Assembly: GCA_032622095.1 (NCBI GenBank)
Contig: CP136064.1
Span: 171,252,310 to 171,316,309 of the forward strand
Reading direction: 5' to 3'
DNA length: 64,000 nt
From: Siphonodentalium dalli
Taxonomy: Eukaryota > Mollusca > Scaphopoda > Gadilida > Siphonodentaliidae
Below the pieces are notes generated by a model. That model made no database searches and had not been told where the DNA came from. It saw only the letters and a program-made list of their open reading frames with translations. Position numbers and translations under genes: made by a program. Within the stretch, counting starts at the first letter, position 1. Every line of letters begins with the position of its first letter. Below, one piece after another: positions 36,307-47,496 of the stretch.

Positions 36307-36789
36307 TTAATTCATAATAATTTGAGTTAAAAATGCCTTTCTGTTTGATATTAACGAGTAGGATGGTTTGCTCATCTATATATGGACTATACATTGTTGT
36401 TATGGAAAAAAAAACCCACAGAAATATTCTTATGATGGCATTCACTTTCCAAGTCATTTCATTACAATATTAAATGAAATTGGTATGATTCACTCTAAGA
36501 CTATTTGTCAATCATTGATTGAAATCATTGAATTGAAGTGATGTCTCAGTGTTATAATGTCATTATCGACACTGCCAACCTATTACCTGCACATTTAATA
36601 CCACCTGATCATGTAAAAATAAGTGCTAAAATGTCAAACTGTTTAACATAATAATAAGCAATAGCAGCCAAAATTGTCTGAGGACCATAGAAGCGCATTG
36701 CTGAAAATGGTGCTACTAGTATTTATGCACCCGTTTTTAAAAGAATGGGACATATTATGTTATTGGTCTGACTGATTCACATTGTGGGG

Positions 36790-37615
36790 TATGCAGTCAA
36801 GAATAAGGTATTATTAGTCTGTCCATCTGAACTAACTGGAATAAAATTTGGTATGTCATATGTGGGTTTACTAGCATGAAATACAGGTCAAGTTCGAACT
36901 TGGTTTCTGCCCACTGATATTCATCAGAGTTATGGGTCCTTTTTGTTGGAATTTGCACTTAATTTTCATTTCCTGATGATAACTTTGGTAAGTCTGAACT
37001 GAATGGTATGAAATTTGGTATCTGGGTTTACTAGCACAAAATACAGGTCAAGTTCGAATTTGGGTTTTGCCCACAAATTTTTACCAGCCCTTTTCATTGG
37101 AATTATCACTCAATTTTCGTTCCGACCGATAACTTCATTTTGGATTATTTGTTCTGAACCAAAGTTGGTACGTGTATTTCTGAGCTAAAATATAGGTGAA
37201 GTTCGAATGTGGGTTCTGTCCAATTATTTTTACATGAGTTACAGCCCTTTTTCGATTTAGAATTTGACCATATTTCGGCATTGAAATTAGGGGTATATTA
37301 GATATTCTTTGTAAGCTCAAATTGTTATTGTATTTTGCATTATAGTACAATTCGAAATGGCTAACAGGTGTATTTGCCACGCCCTAGCGTTGCTCTTGTT
37401 GGAATCTACATACAGTGTTTGTTTCTAAATGATAACTTTAGTAAGTCTGAACTGAATGGAATGAAATTTGGTACCTGTATGTGAGTTTACAAGCCCAAAA
37501 TGCAGGTAAAGTTCAAATTTGGGTTCTGCCCACCAAATTTTCATCAGAGTTATAAATGGCCCTTTGTTGGAATTGCCACGGGATATTTTTCCATGCCCTA
37601 GCGATGCTCTTGTTC
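36790..37615 (+). repeat. Tandem array, about 170-bp units
   Basis: Four to five units with GAAATTTGGTATCTGGG, CAAAATACAGGTCAAGTTCG, GGGTTCTGCCCAC and CAGAGTTATGG. It carries the AAATTTGGTAT core shared by the other arrays; the head is degraded. Confidence 0.6.
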
Positions 37616-37794
37616 ACTTCTAGACAGCCCTGTTAATTAGCAGAATTGGCCTCTGCGAAAAGATTGCATAGGCCAGATATATTGCCTCGCACAAGAGCCT
37701 TTATAACCGCCACAGGGTCTGAGGAAGGGGAGTTGGTAATAGTTTGATTCTCTCAAAATCATCTGAGTAAGAAGTTAATTCCAGTACCATGATA

Positions 37795-38004
37795 CAGTAA
37801 TGCCCTAAATAATTGACTCCTTAACCACAGCAGAATTATGGGTAATTTTTCAGGATTTAGTTGGAAATATGACTTGTTGCCATTCATTGGAAAGCTCTCA
37901 CAGAGCTTTCTGATGAATGGCAACAAGCCATATTTCTGACTAAATCCTGAAAAATTACCATAATTCTGCTGTGGTTAAGGAGTTGATTATTTGGGGCAAT
38001 ACTG
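37795..38004. mobile_element. Mariner-like foldback MITE (210 bp)
   Basis: Ends CAGTAATGCCCTAAATAA and TTTGGGGCAATACTG with TA at 37793-37794 and 38005-38006. The arms (CCACAGCAGAATTATGGG, TTTTTCAGGATTTAGT, CATTCATTGGAAAGCTCTC) are complementary over about 100 bp, leaving almost no loop. Confidence 0.72.
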
Positions 38005-38681
38005 TATGTAATTGGTTTTAAGAGAAGTAGAAAAATAGTATTCTTAGAATAAATTTGCTGCATAGCCGAGCAGTGGTACTCTTCCACGACAGTTTTCCTT
38101 GTTTCTAAACTACATTTATGGTCCATTTATGTCGTATGCATGCTGGGCACAACTCGACATTAAAAAATTTCGACAGCAAATTGATTGCATTAAAAATTGT
38201 ACAAAACTGCAGATAAACATCAGCAGCTTCTGAAATTTGCCTGCTGAAATATTGGCGACAAAATATATATTTATGTCGCATTTTGCCTCAGTGTTCAGCT
38301 CACTGATTAACTGGGCTGTCTAGATGTGGAACTCTCAGTCTGGTTTCTTTATCAAAGATTAGATATGTATGTGCTAGATCGTATGGTTAATATTTCCAAT
38401 ATGTCCGACATGTTTAAGTGTGGAAACAAAACTATCAAACCATTTTTTCATGCAGAACTGAAAATGACTCTTAAGACTTTAAAGCACCCAAGCGATTATA
38501 CATACTAGTATCACCACAGATCAGTGATTTTAGTTGTGGACTAATATGCATGTAATATGCCTTTGCCAAATAAAACTAAATTTCCAACAATATTAGCATA
38601 TATATATATGTTAGCATGAATTCACACTTATCTTGGTAAAGATATTCTATTTATGAGAACATGTTATTGTTATATTTCCAG

Positions 38682-39299
38682 ATGAGTGAGTCATTGGTTG
38701 TAGCAGCTGAAATAGACATACATGTAGATAGTGCATCAACATTCGGTTGTAGTGATTGCCAATTTGTCACGAGACACAAATCAAGTTTGATGCGACACAA
38801 ACAATCTCATAAAGAACAAAAAACAAAATCTGATGCAGCGAAGATATTTATATGCTCACAATGTGGAAAACCTTTCATTACCTGGACTGGACTAAGGCTG
38901 CATGACGAGTCAATCCACCAAAAGAAGTTTAAATACAACTGTGATGAATGTCATAAAAGCTACAACCAGATTTCAAATTTTCGAGCGCACATGGCAAACC
39001 ATGAGCACAGTCTAAAGAGGGAATGTGAGCATTGTGAGAAGTCCTTCAACAGCAAGTCAGCACTTGTTCTTCATGTTAAATCAGAACACGAGGGAGTGAA
39101 ATATCCATGCGATACTTGTTCGAACAGTTACAAACGGAAAAGTGATCTTCTGTGTCATCAAAAGGTATCTCACGAAGGGAAGCAATACTCTTGTGAAAAA
39201 TGTGGCAAATCTTTTAAATGGCGATCGTCGAAAAAATATCACAGTCGTACTTGTGGACAGCCATCATGGAATCTAGGGCCATCATGGAACATGCAGTAA
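38682..39299 (+). CDS. C2H2 zinc-finger terminal exon of the BTB locus
   Basis: The acceptor TTATATTTCCAG precedes 205 codons and a TAA at 39297. Six fingers run in series: CSDC...HKQSH, CSQC...HDESIH, CDEC...HMANH, CEHC...HVKSEH, CDTC...HQKVSH and CEKC...HSRTC, the last ending in Cys instead of His. Spacing is C-x2-C-x12-H-x3/4-H, typical of DNA-binding fingers. The exon opens in phase 0 and so joins in frame to the exon at 23609-23837, giving BTB - SUMO-site linker - fingers, the classic BTB-ZF layout (539 codons visible). A polyadenylation signal AATAAA is at 39347. The ATG at its first base is probably internal, not the real start. Confidence 0.88.
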   Translation: MSESLVVAAEIDIHVDSASTFGCSDCQFVTRHKSSLMRHKQSHKEQKTKSDAAKIFICSQCGKPFITWTGLRLHDESIHQKKFKYNCDECHKSYNQISNFRAHMANHEHSLKRECEHCEKSFNSKSALVLHVKSEHEGVKYPCDTCSNSYKRKSDLLCHQKVSHEGKQYSCEKCGKSFKWRSSKKYHSRTCGQPSWNLGPSWNMQ

Positions 39300-39346
39300 T
39301 GGACGACAATCTTCCACTATATAATCAATGTACTGCCACGCCTTGA

Positions 39347-39352
39347 AATAAA
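39347..39352 (+). terminator. Polyadenylation signal for the zinc-finger isoform
   Basis: AATAAA lies 48 bases after the stop codon. A hAT-like MITE begins about 50 bases downstream. Confidence 0.65.
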
Positions 39353-39400
39353 TATAGTACTGTGTGTTTTTCACCATTTTTATCTCAATTCAATTCATGT

Positions 39401-39680
39401 CAGGGACCAGCCTAGAAGGTGACTTGGGAGACATCTTCTCCCTAAAATGTGCCACTTCTCCCTATTTTTGTCCCAGGGAGAAGTGACTTCTCTCTCATAT
39501 AGCAGTATGCATATATCCAACCAGCATATTTAAAAGCATATTTATTGATTATAATTTAGTGTACTCACTACAATGGTTTAAAAAAAGGGCTCTTACAGCA
39601 TAATACTTATTTTATCATAAAACAGGGACAAACAGGGAGAAGTGACTTCTCCCAATTTCAAACATCTAGGCTGGTCCCTG
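39401..39680. mobile_element. hAT-like MITE (280 bp)
   Basis: Ends CAGGGACCAGCCTAGA and TCTAGGCTGGTCCCTG with the perfect 8-bp duplication ATTCATGT at 39393-39400 and 39681-39688. Internal GAAGTGACTTCTC occurs near both sides. A truncated relative is at 9999. Confidence 0.82.
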
Positions 39681-39891
39681 ATTCATGTACTCACAGCTGT
39701 TATGTGTTTCTAGACATTGAAGATTTGCTATTTACTTGTAGAATACACTGTACAAAGTAATTGTCTCCAAAATTATGAATGGACTAATTTTATTATATAT
39801 AACCTTTCAAACTCGGATGTTTTTTTTTTGTGGGGTATCATACACATATATACCTATTATCAGTTCGGGGAAATCTTATTTATTGGCTTAA

Positions 39892-40194
39892 AGGGGACAT
39901 GTACACTAAATCTGGCCATTTATGGGACCATCTCTGTTTATACGCAACAAAATATATGCAACTATTGACTGAATTTGAGCCATGGATTAGCGCAAAATAC
40001 ACTCATGTGCTTTATGAACGATATAATCTCATTTTCATTATAATTACTGGGTACCATGTTGTTTGTATCGTTCATATAGCACATGAGTGTATTTTGCACT
40101 AATCCATGGCTCAATTTCATTCATTTGTTGCATATTCTGTTGAGTATAAAGGAACATGGTCCCATAAATGGCCGGATTTAGTGTACAGTACCTC
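39892..40194. mobile_element. Foldback element with TTAA flanks (303 bp)
   Basis: The left arm (GTACACTAAATCTGGCC, ATTTATGGGACCAT, GAGCCATGGATTAGCGC, ACACTCATGTGCT) is complemented by the right arm over about 140 bp. TTAA lies at 39888-39891 and 40195-40198. Confidence 0.7.
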
Positions 40195-40419
40195 TTAATT
40201 TAAATAAAGATAATGTATTACTTCTGGGCCCCAATTACAACATAATTTTCATAAAACCCAACTTAATTTGCTTATTTGCTTGAATGAAACAGAAAAAAAC
40301 TGAAGACTGGGTTTATTATTTGTCTATGAAGGCAAACTAAATAGAGAATACCAACAGTTTTTGTTTGAATACCAAAATATCTGAGGAGTGTCTGGAGAGA
40401 AATATTGAATTTTCACAAG

Positions 40420-42177
40420 CGGCTGCATCAGCACAGGGTTTTCGCAAAAATCAGGAAGCACCAGTCATGAAAGGGTTAAAGCCACACGGTGATTTTGCTC
40501 CAAAATACACCTTATAATATTCACTTTTGAATTATTCCCGGCATCGAAATAGGTTAATAAATACCTGAAATACATTTCTACGAACATCATATCTGCCAGA
40601 AATATACATTGAAATTATATACAAAACGATTATCGGTCTCCTTCGAACTCGATAATCGGTCCCCGAACAAGCCTGGATATAATTTTTTTTTGAGTGTCTG
40701 ACAAAATGACAGGCACCAAAGATTCGGTGTCTGACATTTGAAAAGTGTGTCTGTCATTTACCTGGTATCAATAAATAGCAGCAATTAGGCGTTTTTTAGC
40801 CCATTCCAATGCACAAATTAGATTCATTGATGTACATGTACCATGTTATGAATTATGGTGTTTTACATCACTTTTAGCTGAAGCTCATTTTATCATGTCA
40901 TAATGTGACAGGGGTGCAAAGTCAGACAAGGCTGTCATTTACAGTATGTCTCTACTGAATTCTTTTCCAGTTTCATAAATACTATTACATTATTAGGCAG
41001 TGGTTTACCGTTACCAAGGCCCTGTTTCTTCTCAGTATGTTAGCCCATGGCCCCATGCCTAAGTCAATAGACAAGAACTGACACGTCACACATGTGACTG
41101 TTGTGACATGCTACCCAGGAACCACACCGGATCACAAATTTGAAGTATATGGGATGTCCCGGACATATATATTTTAAATAGAGGCTCTATTTTCATGCAT
41201 GTTTTAAAAACTACCCGGTATGAATTTTTTCGGAATTTCTTCCGCTAAATCTCCAACTAACACCCTTAACTTGTGGAATATATTACACTTGTGCTGATTT
41301 AACTTGTGACATCTCCGTGTATCTTACGTCAAACGAGAAAAACACGACGAAGTGTATTTCTTGGTTGGAGTTTCCCCCCAGTGGCAGCCATTTTTTCTGG
41401 GTTTTTCACGTTCTAAAAATAGAAAGTCGTAAATAGTGCGGACGTGAAGGCAGCGATAATTCGCAGTTTGCGATCAATCATCAATCGCGGACAATTTAGG
41501 TTAGAGGTTGCATTAAAATTACATTTATAGGTCCTGTATACGGATCATTAACATGTTTTCGGTAAAACGCGTTGTATTGGTGGGGGGATTCGATATTTAG
41601 TGCACAGTAGTGGTAATTGAATGTCTTTGCCGCGGATAATACATCTACTTGTTGTTTTCCCCTTAATTATATATTTTTTGTGAAGATAATGTGCGCCGGA
41701 CAAACTGACGGACGATAATAAGGCGGTGCCGGTCATCGGTGTATTTGGCTCGGTCAATGACCGTGTCCGACCTCTTATATCCAGGCTTGTCCCCGAACCT
41801 TTGCTGCATCATATGTATTTATTGAAATCATGGACTCTGAAATGGAATAATGCGCGACTGTCTGGAAACGTATATTAAACTTGAAACTTTTTAACTTCAC
41901 ACAGTGCTTTATCTTCATTTTAATCATCAAAATTAAGTATTGCCATAAAATTCTGAGAGCGACAACTGCTCTAGATATTCTTCCTATGGTCCATAGGTAC
42001 AATTTTTATGGGACCACTGATTAAAAAATTGGAACCGGCACAAACGACATAATCATACCAAAGTATGTATTCATAATTTTGGGGTTCGAAGGAGCTATGT
42101 CCATTTAAATACATGTGGTAGTTAGTTCTATACAAAAACAATCCAAATCTCTTGGTAGATGGTTTGGACAGATAGAT
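40420..42177. other. Gene-free stretch with dispersed repeats
   Basis: A MITE tail (CAGTCATGAAAGGGTTAA) ends at 40476, followed by a block shared with 24820-24990. CCCCGAACAAGCCTGGATATAA-type sequence at 40664 is complemented near 41776, suggesting an old TIR element of about 1.1 kb. No coding exon seen. Confidence 0.45.
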
Positions 42178-42611
42178 ACCTGCAAATAGTGTGTCTGTCA
42201 TTTGCAGAATGACGTTCCCAGAGGGTGAATTTAGCGATGCTTTCCCGACCGGCAAGCATCACCAAATTCATCATCTGGGGACCTCCTTCTGCTTAGGCCT
42301 CGTCTTCTGGGAAGTATCTATAGTCTCAAATTAACATTGTTTTTAAGTTACTTTTTCTGGGATGTTTCTATATCCCCTAATTTGCAGAAGATAAAATGCA
42401 TAATTGAGTTGACTAATGGGTGAACATCACCAACTTCAACTGGGGAACTTCAATCTGATCCTAGGTCTTCCATAGTTGTTGAGGCTTAAGCAGAATGAGG
42501 TTCACAGAGGGTGAATTTGGTGATGCTAGCCCACTGTGCTGGATAGCATCACTAAATTAAACCTCTAGGGACCTCATTCTGCAAATGACAGACACACTAT
42601 TTGCAGGCTTG
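42178..42611. mobile_element. Double-hairpin MITE, copy B, abutting the DUF3504 exon
   Basis: The ends CTGCAAATAGTGTGTCTGTC and GACAGACACACTATTTGCAG are inverted repeats; each end holds a foldback around GGTGAATTTAGCGATGC or GGTGAATTTGGTGATGC. Possible target duplication CAGATAGATRC at 42168-42178 and 42615-42625. The right end falls about 20 bases before a coding exon. Confidence 0.65.
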
Positions 42612-42630
42612 GGCAGATAGATGCCTCCAG

Positions 42631-43614
42631 CAAGAAGAGGAACAAGAGACGGACAACTCGTTTTGTGATTCATATGACGAAAGTGGATCTCCTGTGCAGC
42701 AAGACATCGTGGTGAACAGGCGATTTAATAAACAAGGTTGCAATCTTTCCATTGGAATGGTTGATGAAGTTAATACATTGCATAGTTCTTCTGAAAAAAG
42801 TTTTAATACTGATCGAAAAACAAATTATGATTTAAAACTACTGAGAATGTTTCTCAATTCAAAAGGTGAAACGCGAAACCCTGAGTTGATTCCGCCGGAT
42901 AAACTCGAAGATTTTATATCCGAATTCATTCTTACTGTTCGAAAGAAGGATGGATCGGAATATGAACCGACTAGCTTAGGAGCATTTATTTCTTCATTCG
43001 ATCGATATCTGAAGAAAATGTTTTATTCTGTGCAGTTCAAGACTGATAAGAAATTCAATAAGGCTCAGCAAACTCTGCGAATAAGACAGAGATACTTGAG
43101 GAGGAAATATTCCGACAGAGTGACGAAATGTTCAGTCAGCTCAATAACAGAAGCAGAAATTAATCTATTTATTGAGAAAAATATTCTTGGACCATTCAAT
43201 CCAAGATCTCTAATCAATTCCATGTGGGTGGTTTGTGCTTTGAACTTTGGAATTAGGGTAGTATCCGACCTCCTGAACCTAAAGTGGGGTAACATTGAAC
43301 TAAAAGCTGATGACGATGGGCATGAGTACATTACGTGCACTCATGGAATGGACAAAAGGAGTCTTTATGATCAAAGGGCTTATGCTACAGGGAATTTGAA
43401 TCACGACCCTGTCATTCTTTATAAGCTGTATGAGGAACAGAGGCCCATATGTATGTGTACCTACAACAGTCCATTCTTTTTGTCAGTGAACCGTAACTGG
43501 AAAACTGGAGATTCTTGGTACCATGAGAGAGAAAGTGGGAAAAACAAATTCAATAAAATGTTCACCAAATTGTTGCAGAGTGTAGGATTATCACCAGAAA
43601 ACAGACTTACGTAA
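42631..43614 (+). CDS. Crypton-derived DUF3504/KIAA1958-type recombinase-domain exon
   Basis: An acidic lead-in is followed by a domain recognisable as the Crypton-derived tyrosine-recombinase fold found in KIAA1958, QRICH1 and ZMYM proteins: YDLKLLRMFLNSKGE, then LGPFNPRSLINSMW, NFGIRVVSDLLNLKWGNI (residues about 205-222; R209 at the box I arginine position), VILYKLYEEQRP, SPFFLSVN and SGKNKFNKMF. In domesticated relatives it serves as a DNA- or protein-binding module. Acceptor is either CTCCAG|CAAG (42631) or, inside the MITE end, TTTGCAG|GCTTGG (42607); both give phase 0, in frame with the exon at 23609-23837. The frame ends RLT* at 43614, but AC|GTAACT there is a plausible donor; relatives continue with NHSxRK (box II), not found downstream. 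Confidence 0.8.
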   Translation, partial: QEEEQETDNSFCDSYDESGSPVQQDIVVNRRFNKQGCNLSIGMVDEVNTLHSSSEKSFNTDRKTNYDLKLLRMFLNSKGETRNPELIPPDKLEDFISEFILTVRKKDGSEYEPTSLGAFISSFDRYLKKMFYSVQFKTDKKFNKAQQTLRIRQRYLRRKYSDRVTKCSVSSITEAEINLFIEKNILGPFNPRSLINSMWVVCALNFGIRVVSDLLNLKWGNIELKADDDGHEYITCTHGMDKRSLYDQRAYATGNLNHDPVILYKLYEEQRPICMCTYNSPFFLSVNRNWKTGDSWYHERESGKNKFNKMFTKLLQSVGLSPENRLT

Positions 43615-44763
43615 CTGTGAGATAATGCAGTGTGAAAAACAAATTCAATTTTATTTCAAGGAAGTGTTCAAGGAATGTAGGTCTATCGCCAGAAATAGTG
43701 TTTTTTTAACCCTTTTTTTCTGAATGGGTTCTCCAATTCAGTTATATAAGTATACATTGGAATGGTCTATCATTCATTTGGAGGGATGTTCAGGAAATAT
43801 TATTAACATATTATATAAAATATTAGTAATTTAGAGGGATGTCCAGGAAATATTAGTAAATATTAGTAATTGACAGGTAATACAAGCACAGAAGAAGGAT
43901 TCTTATCCATTGGTGGGAATATTCAGATAATAAGTTCAACAAACTGCCATTTATTAATTTTATATCTCACTGGTGATATTGCAATTCAATCTTTTATTCG
44001 AAGTTACAAACCTCTATCAATATTCAAGGGAAAATGAACTTGCAGCATTAACCCTTTCTATACTGAATGGATTCTCCCATTCAGTTATAAGAGTATACAT
44101 TGGAAATTGGAATGGTCTATTATTCATTTGGAGGGATTTTCAGGTAAAAAACATGGAAGACAGACAGAAATATAGATAATACAAGAGTTGAATGATTCAT
44201 ATTCATTGGTGGGAAATGTTCAGATAATAAGTTCAACAAACAAACGACCTATGAAATTTTTAACTGAACATTTCCTAAGGGATATATTAACTACTCCTAA
44301 ATGAGTGTTTAGTATATAAATGGTTAAACCTTTATATTCACCTAATATTGCTTCTAATTTTCCCATATCGTTTCTATAGACACACCCCTGATTCAATGTG
44401 TTCAACAAACGGAACTTTATATTATCTGAACATTTCCAATGGGAACTACTCATCAATGAGTATTTAATAAAGAAAGAGTTACCTTCTGAATATATGTAAT
44501 TGTTCTGTTTATTAATTTAATTATGTTCTTTCAGTTACTTGAGATTTCTCAACATATATATAATATAAGATATTGTTGTTCCAATTACTTGCATTCCTTG
44601 TCTTGTAACTCATATTCACACTACCGGATCATTTTCCATAGCCTCGGTGATCTGTGTATACATGTTACGTTTTTATATTTTGAGAAACAAGCATGCTCGT
44701 CTAGTGACCTAATTTCATGCCAACCACGCTGTTATTATAATGTGCTGAGTAGTGTTATGTTCA
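43615..44763. repeat. Diverged MITE-like tandem and inverted duplicates
   Basis: The block TTAACCCTTT, CTGAATGGRTTCTCC, ATTCAGTTATA and GGAATGGTCTATYATTCATT occurs at 43706-43870 and 44048-44240, with complementary stretches (GGAACTACTCATCAATGAG) near 44450. No continuation exon for the DUF3504 domain was found. AATAAA at 44467 could serve as a distal polyadenylation site. Confidence 0.45.
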
Positions 44764-45140
44764 AGCCTGAGTTTAGTGTGCTGTCATTTGCAGAATGAGG
44801 TCCCTAGAGGGTGAATTTAGTGATGCTATCCCACACAGTGGGCTAGCATCACCAATTGACCCTCTGGGGCGCTCATTCTGCATGGCCTCATCTGCTATGG
44901 GAGACATAGACTCTAATTGAATTTCCCAAATGGTGAATATTGTGAAGTACACCCATTGGGAACCTCGATTATGCAATATGTCGTCTGCCAATTAGGGGAT
45001 ATAGAGAAACTAAACTAAAAAAGAAATAGAATCTATGTGAAGAAGTTTCTCTAGAAATTTGATAATAAAGAAACTTTCTAGAGAAGATGAGGGCTAATCA
45101 GAATGAGGTCCCCAGAGGGTGAATTTATGCGGGATAGTGT
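44764..45140. mobile_element. Double-hairpin MITE, copy C
   Basis: CAAGCCTGAGTTTAGTGTGC, GCAGAATGAGGTCCC and the foldback around GTGGGCTAGCATCACC are present, the interior runs in the opposite orientation to copy A, and the second hairpin is truncated at about 45140. Confidence 0.6.
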
Positions 45141-45835
45141 CTCTTGTTTTTATTTTGCTTTAACATGACAAAATGCAATACATGCAGGATTAAATCCATG
45201 TAGAACCAATTCTTGTCAGAATACTGCAATATTTTGCAATTAATCTGTCGACTGGATATCTTTTGTGACAACAACCCAAGTTTTGAAATGGAAGAACACT
45301 TTATAATGAGATGTGAAAAACAACTATTTGCGGCAAAGATTTTTCACTGAAATAACATTTCACCAACCAATTTTCGTTAACTATGATGAAAAAGAAAAGT
45401 TCATATTCCTCATGAAGGCTGAAAACCCGAGTATTTGCAATCTGATCTGTATTCAGCAGTTTTACGCAAATAATTGAGAATATATAGTGTTGAGTTACCA
45501 ATACATGTTCTATAAATATTTGATATGAAGTTGTCTTGGCTTGTGTTTAAATGACTGTATATGACAACTGCCCAGCGTGGGTGTATTTTGTCAATAAATA
45601 AATGTTAAAATGTTCTTCAGATTACTTTTAATGAAAATAATTGGGACCAAAATCTAGTAGTGGTTTGTTTCACATTCCGGTTTCCTGCTGCAAGCAACAC
45701 CAGTGGTCTGCTGTTAAACAAGAAAATTAAGTTCTAGTTTCTGCTGTTTACATTAAAAGTTTCGTGTTGACAAGAAGTACAGGAAGTACACAAGAACCCA
45801 GCATCAAATATGAATATAAATCATGTTTCTTGTGG

Positions 45836-46578
45836 ACAATGTTCCCTGGTTTCTTGTGTGCGCCCGGGTTTCTTGAAGACATGATCCTAGTTTCTTGAAG
45901 ACATGATCCTGGTTTCTTGAAGACATGATCCAGGTTTCTTGAAGACATGATCCTGGTTTCTTGAAGACATGATCCTGGAACCTGTAGACATCCTGGTTTA
46001 TTGAAGACATGATCCTGGTTTCTTGTGTGCGCCTGGGTTTCTTGAAGACATGATCCTGGTTTCTTGTGTGAGCCCGGGTTTCCTGAAGACATGATCCTGG
46101 TTTCTTGAAGACATGATCCTGGTTTATTGTGTATGCCCGGGTTTCTTGAAGACATGATCCTGGTTTCTTGAAGATATGATCCTGGTTTCTTGAAGACATG
46201 ATCCTGGAACCTGTGGACATGATCCTGGTTTCTTGAAGACATGATCCTGGTTTCTTGAAGAATTGATCCTGGTTTCTTGAAGACATGATCCTGGAACCTG
46301 TAGACATGATCCTGGTTTTTTGAAGACATGATCCTGGTTTCTTGAAGACATGATCCTGGTTTCTTGAAGACATGATCCCGGAACCTGTAGACATGATCCT
46401 GGTTTCTTGAAGACATGATCCTGGTTTCTTGTGTGCGCCCGGGTTTCTTGAAGACATGATCCTGGTTTCTTGAAGATATGATCCTGGTTTCTTGAAGACA
46501 TGATCCTGGTTTCTTGAAGATATGATCCTGGTTTCTTGAAGATATGATGCTGGTTTCTTGAAGATATGATCCTGGTTT
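45836..46578. repeat. 22-bp minisatellite, array 1
   Basis: Basic unit ATGATCCTGGTTTCTTGAAG plus AC, with variants containing AACCTGTAGAC and GTGTGCGCCCGGG. The - strand has no stop in long parts of any frame (frames of 203-222 codons), because a stop-free 22-bp unit reads through all frames; the peptides SSRNQDHVFKKPGS are artefacts. It abuts an AGCTCACC-family repeat at 46579. Confidence 0.85.
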
Positions 46579-47450
46579 TTATCTCACCTGAGACGAAGTC
46601 TCCGGTGGAGCTATAGTCATCACTCCTCGTCCGTCGTCCGTCCATCCGTCTGTCCGTCCGTCTGTCCGTCTGTCCGTCCGTCAACTTTTTTTTAAACATC
46701 TTCTCCTCTGAAACCATCATACCGAATTGGTTCATATTTGGTGTGGATGTTCCCTAGGTGACTCTCATTCAGATTTGTACAAATGAGGTCACTGGGTCAA
46801 ATAGTTGCGAAACCAGGGCCATAACTCTATTCCTCCATAGTAATTCTTTTAACAACTTCTTGTCCATAACCATTGTGGCGATTTAGCTAATATTTGGTAT
46901 GGAGGGTCCTTGGGTGGCTGGTGTTCAGATTTGTTCAAATGAGGTCACCCGGTCAATTAGTTGAGAAACCAGGGCCATAACTCATAGTAATTCTTACAAT
47001 GACTTCTTCAAAAAAAATATTGGGCCGATTTAGCTTATATTTGGTACTGAGGAACCTTGGGTGACTGGGAATCAGATTTGTTCAAATTGGGTCACTGGCT
47101 CAAATAGGGGCAGAGCCAGGGACATAACTCTAAAAACCAAAAAATTACATTTTTGCATTTTGATCATATTTGGTGTGGATGTTCCCTAGGTGACTGTCAT
47201 TCAGATTTGTTCAAATGAGGTCACTGTGTCAAACAGTTGCGAAACCAGGGCCATAACTACATTCCACCTTGGTAATTCTTATATCGACATCTTGTCAAGA
47301 ACCATTATGCCGATTTAGTTTATATTTGGTATGTGGGGTCATTGAATGACTGGGGTTCAGATTTGTTCAAATGGGGTCACTGGGTCAAATAGGGATGGAG
47401 CCAGGGCCATAATTCCCAAAAAAATAATAATAAATTTAGGAACTCCTTGA
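46579..47450 (+). repeat. AGCTCACCTGAG-family hairpin-headed repeat, copy 2
   Basis: Hairpin head TCTCACCTGAGAC, GAAGTCTCCGGTGGAGCT, then a CCGTCTGTCCG microsatellite and five units with TTCATATTTGGTGTGGATG, CAGATTTGTTCAAATGAGG and AGGGCCATAACTC. Nearly identical to 63347-64000 in its first 300 bases. Confidence 0.75.
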
Positions 47451-47478
47451 TCAATTTAACATACAAACAAAATTATCA

Positions 47479-47496
47479 CCCCCCCCCCCCCCCCCC
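47479..47496. repeat. Homopolymer of C, about 18 bases
   Basis: An uninterrupted C run; its length in the assembly may not be reliable. Confidence 0.85.

Noticed and set aside
38682..38684. ATG at the first base of the zinc-finger exon as the true start codon
   Set aside because: It directly follows an intron acceptor and is in frame with the upstream BTB-locus exons, so it is more likely an internal methionine.
42601..42630. Start of the DUF3504 protein at an upstream TTG
   Set aside because: The first ten codons lie in the MITE end and before a splice acceptor; an internal exon start is more likely than a TTG start in an animal gene.
43065..43340. 91-codon minus frame
   Set aside because: Shadow of the DUF3504 exon on the opposite strand.
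45748..46735. Open frames of 203-222 codons on the - strand with SSRNQDHVFKKPGS repeats
   Set aside because: They are translations of a stop-free 22-bp minisatellite, open in several frames at once, with no start context, no domain and no splice support.
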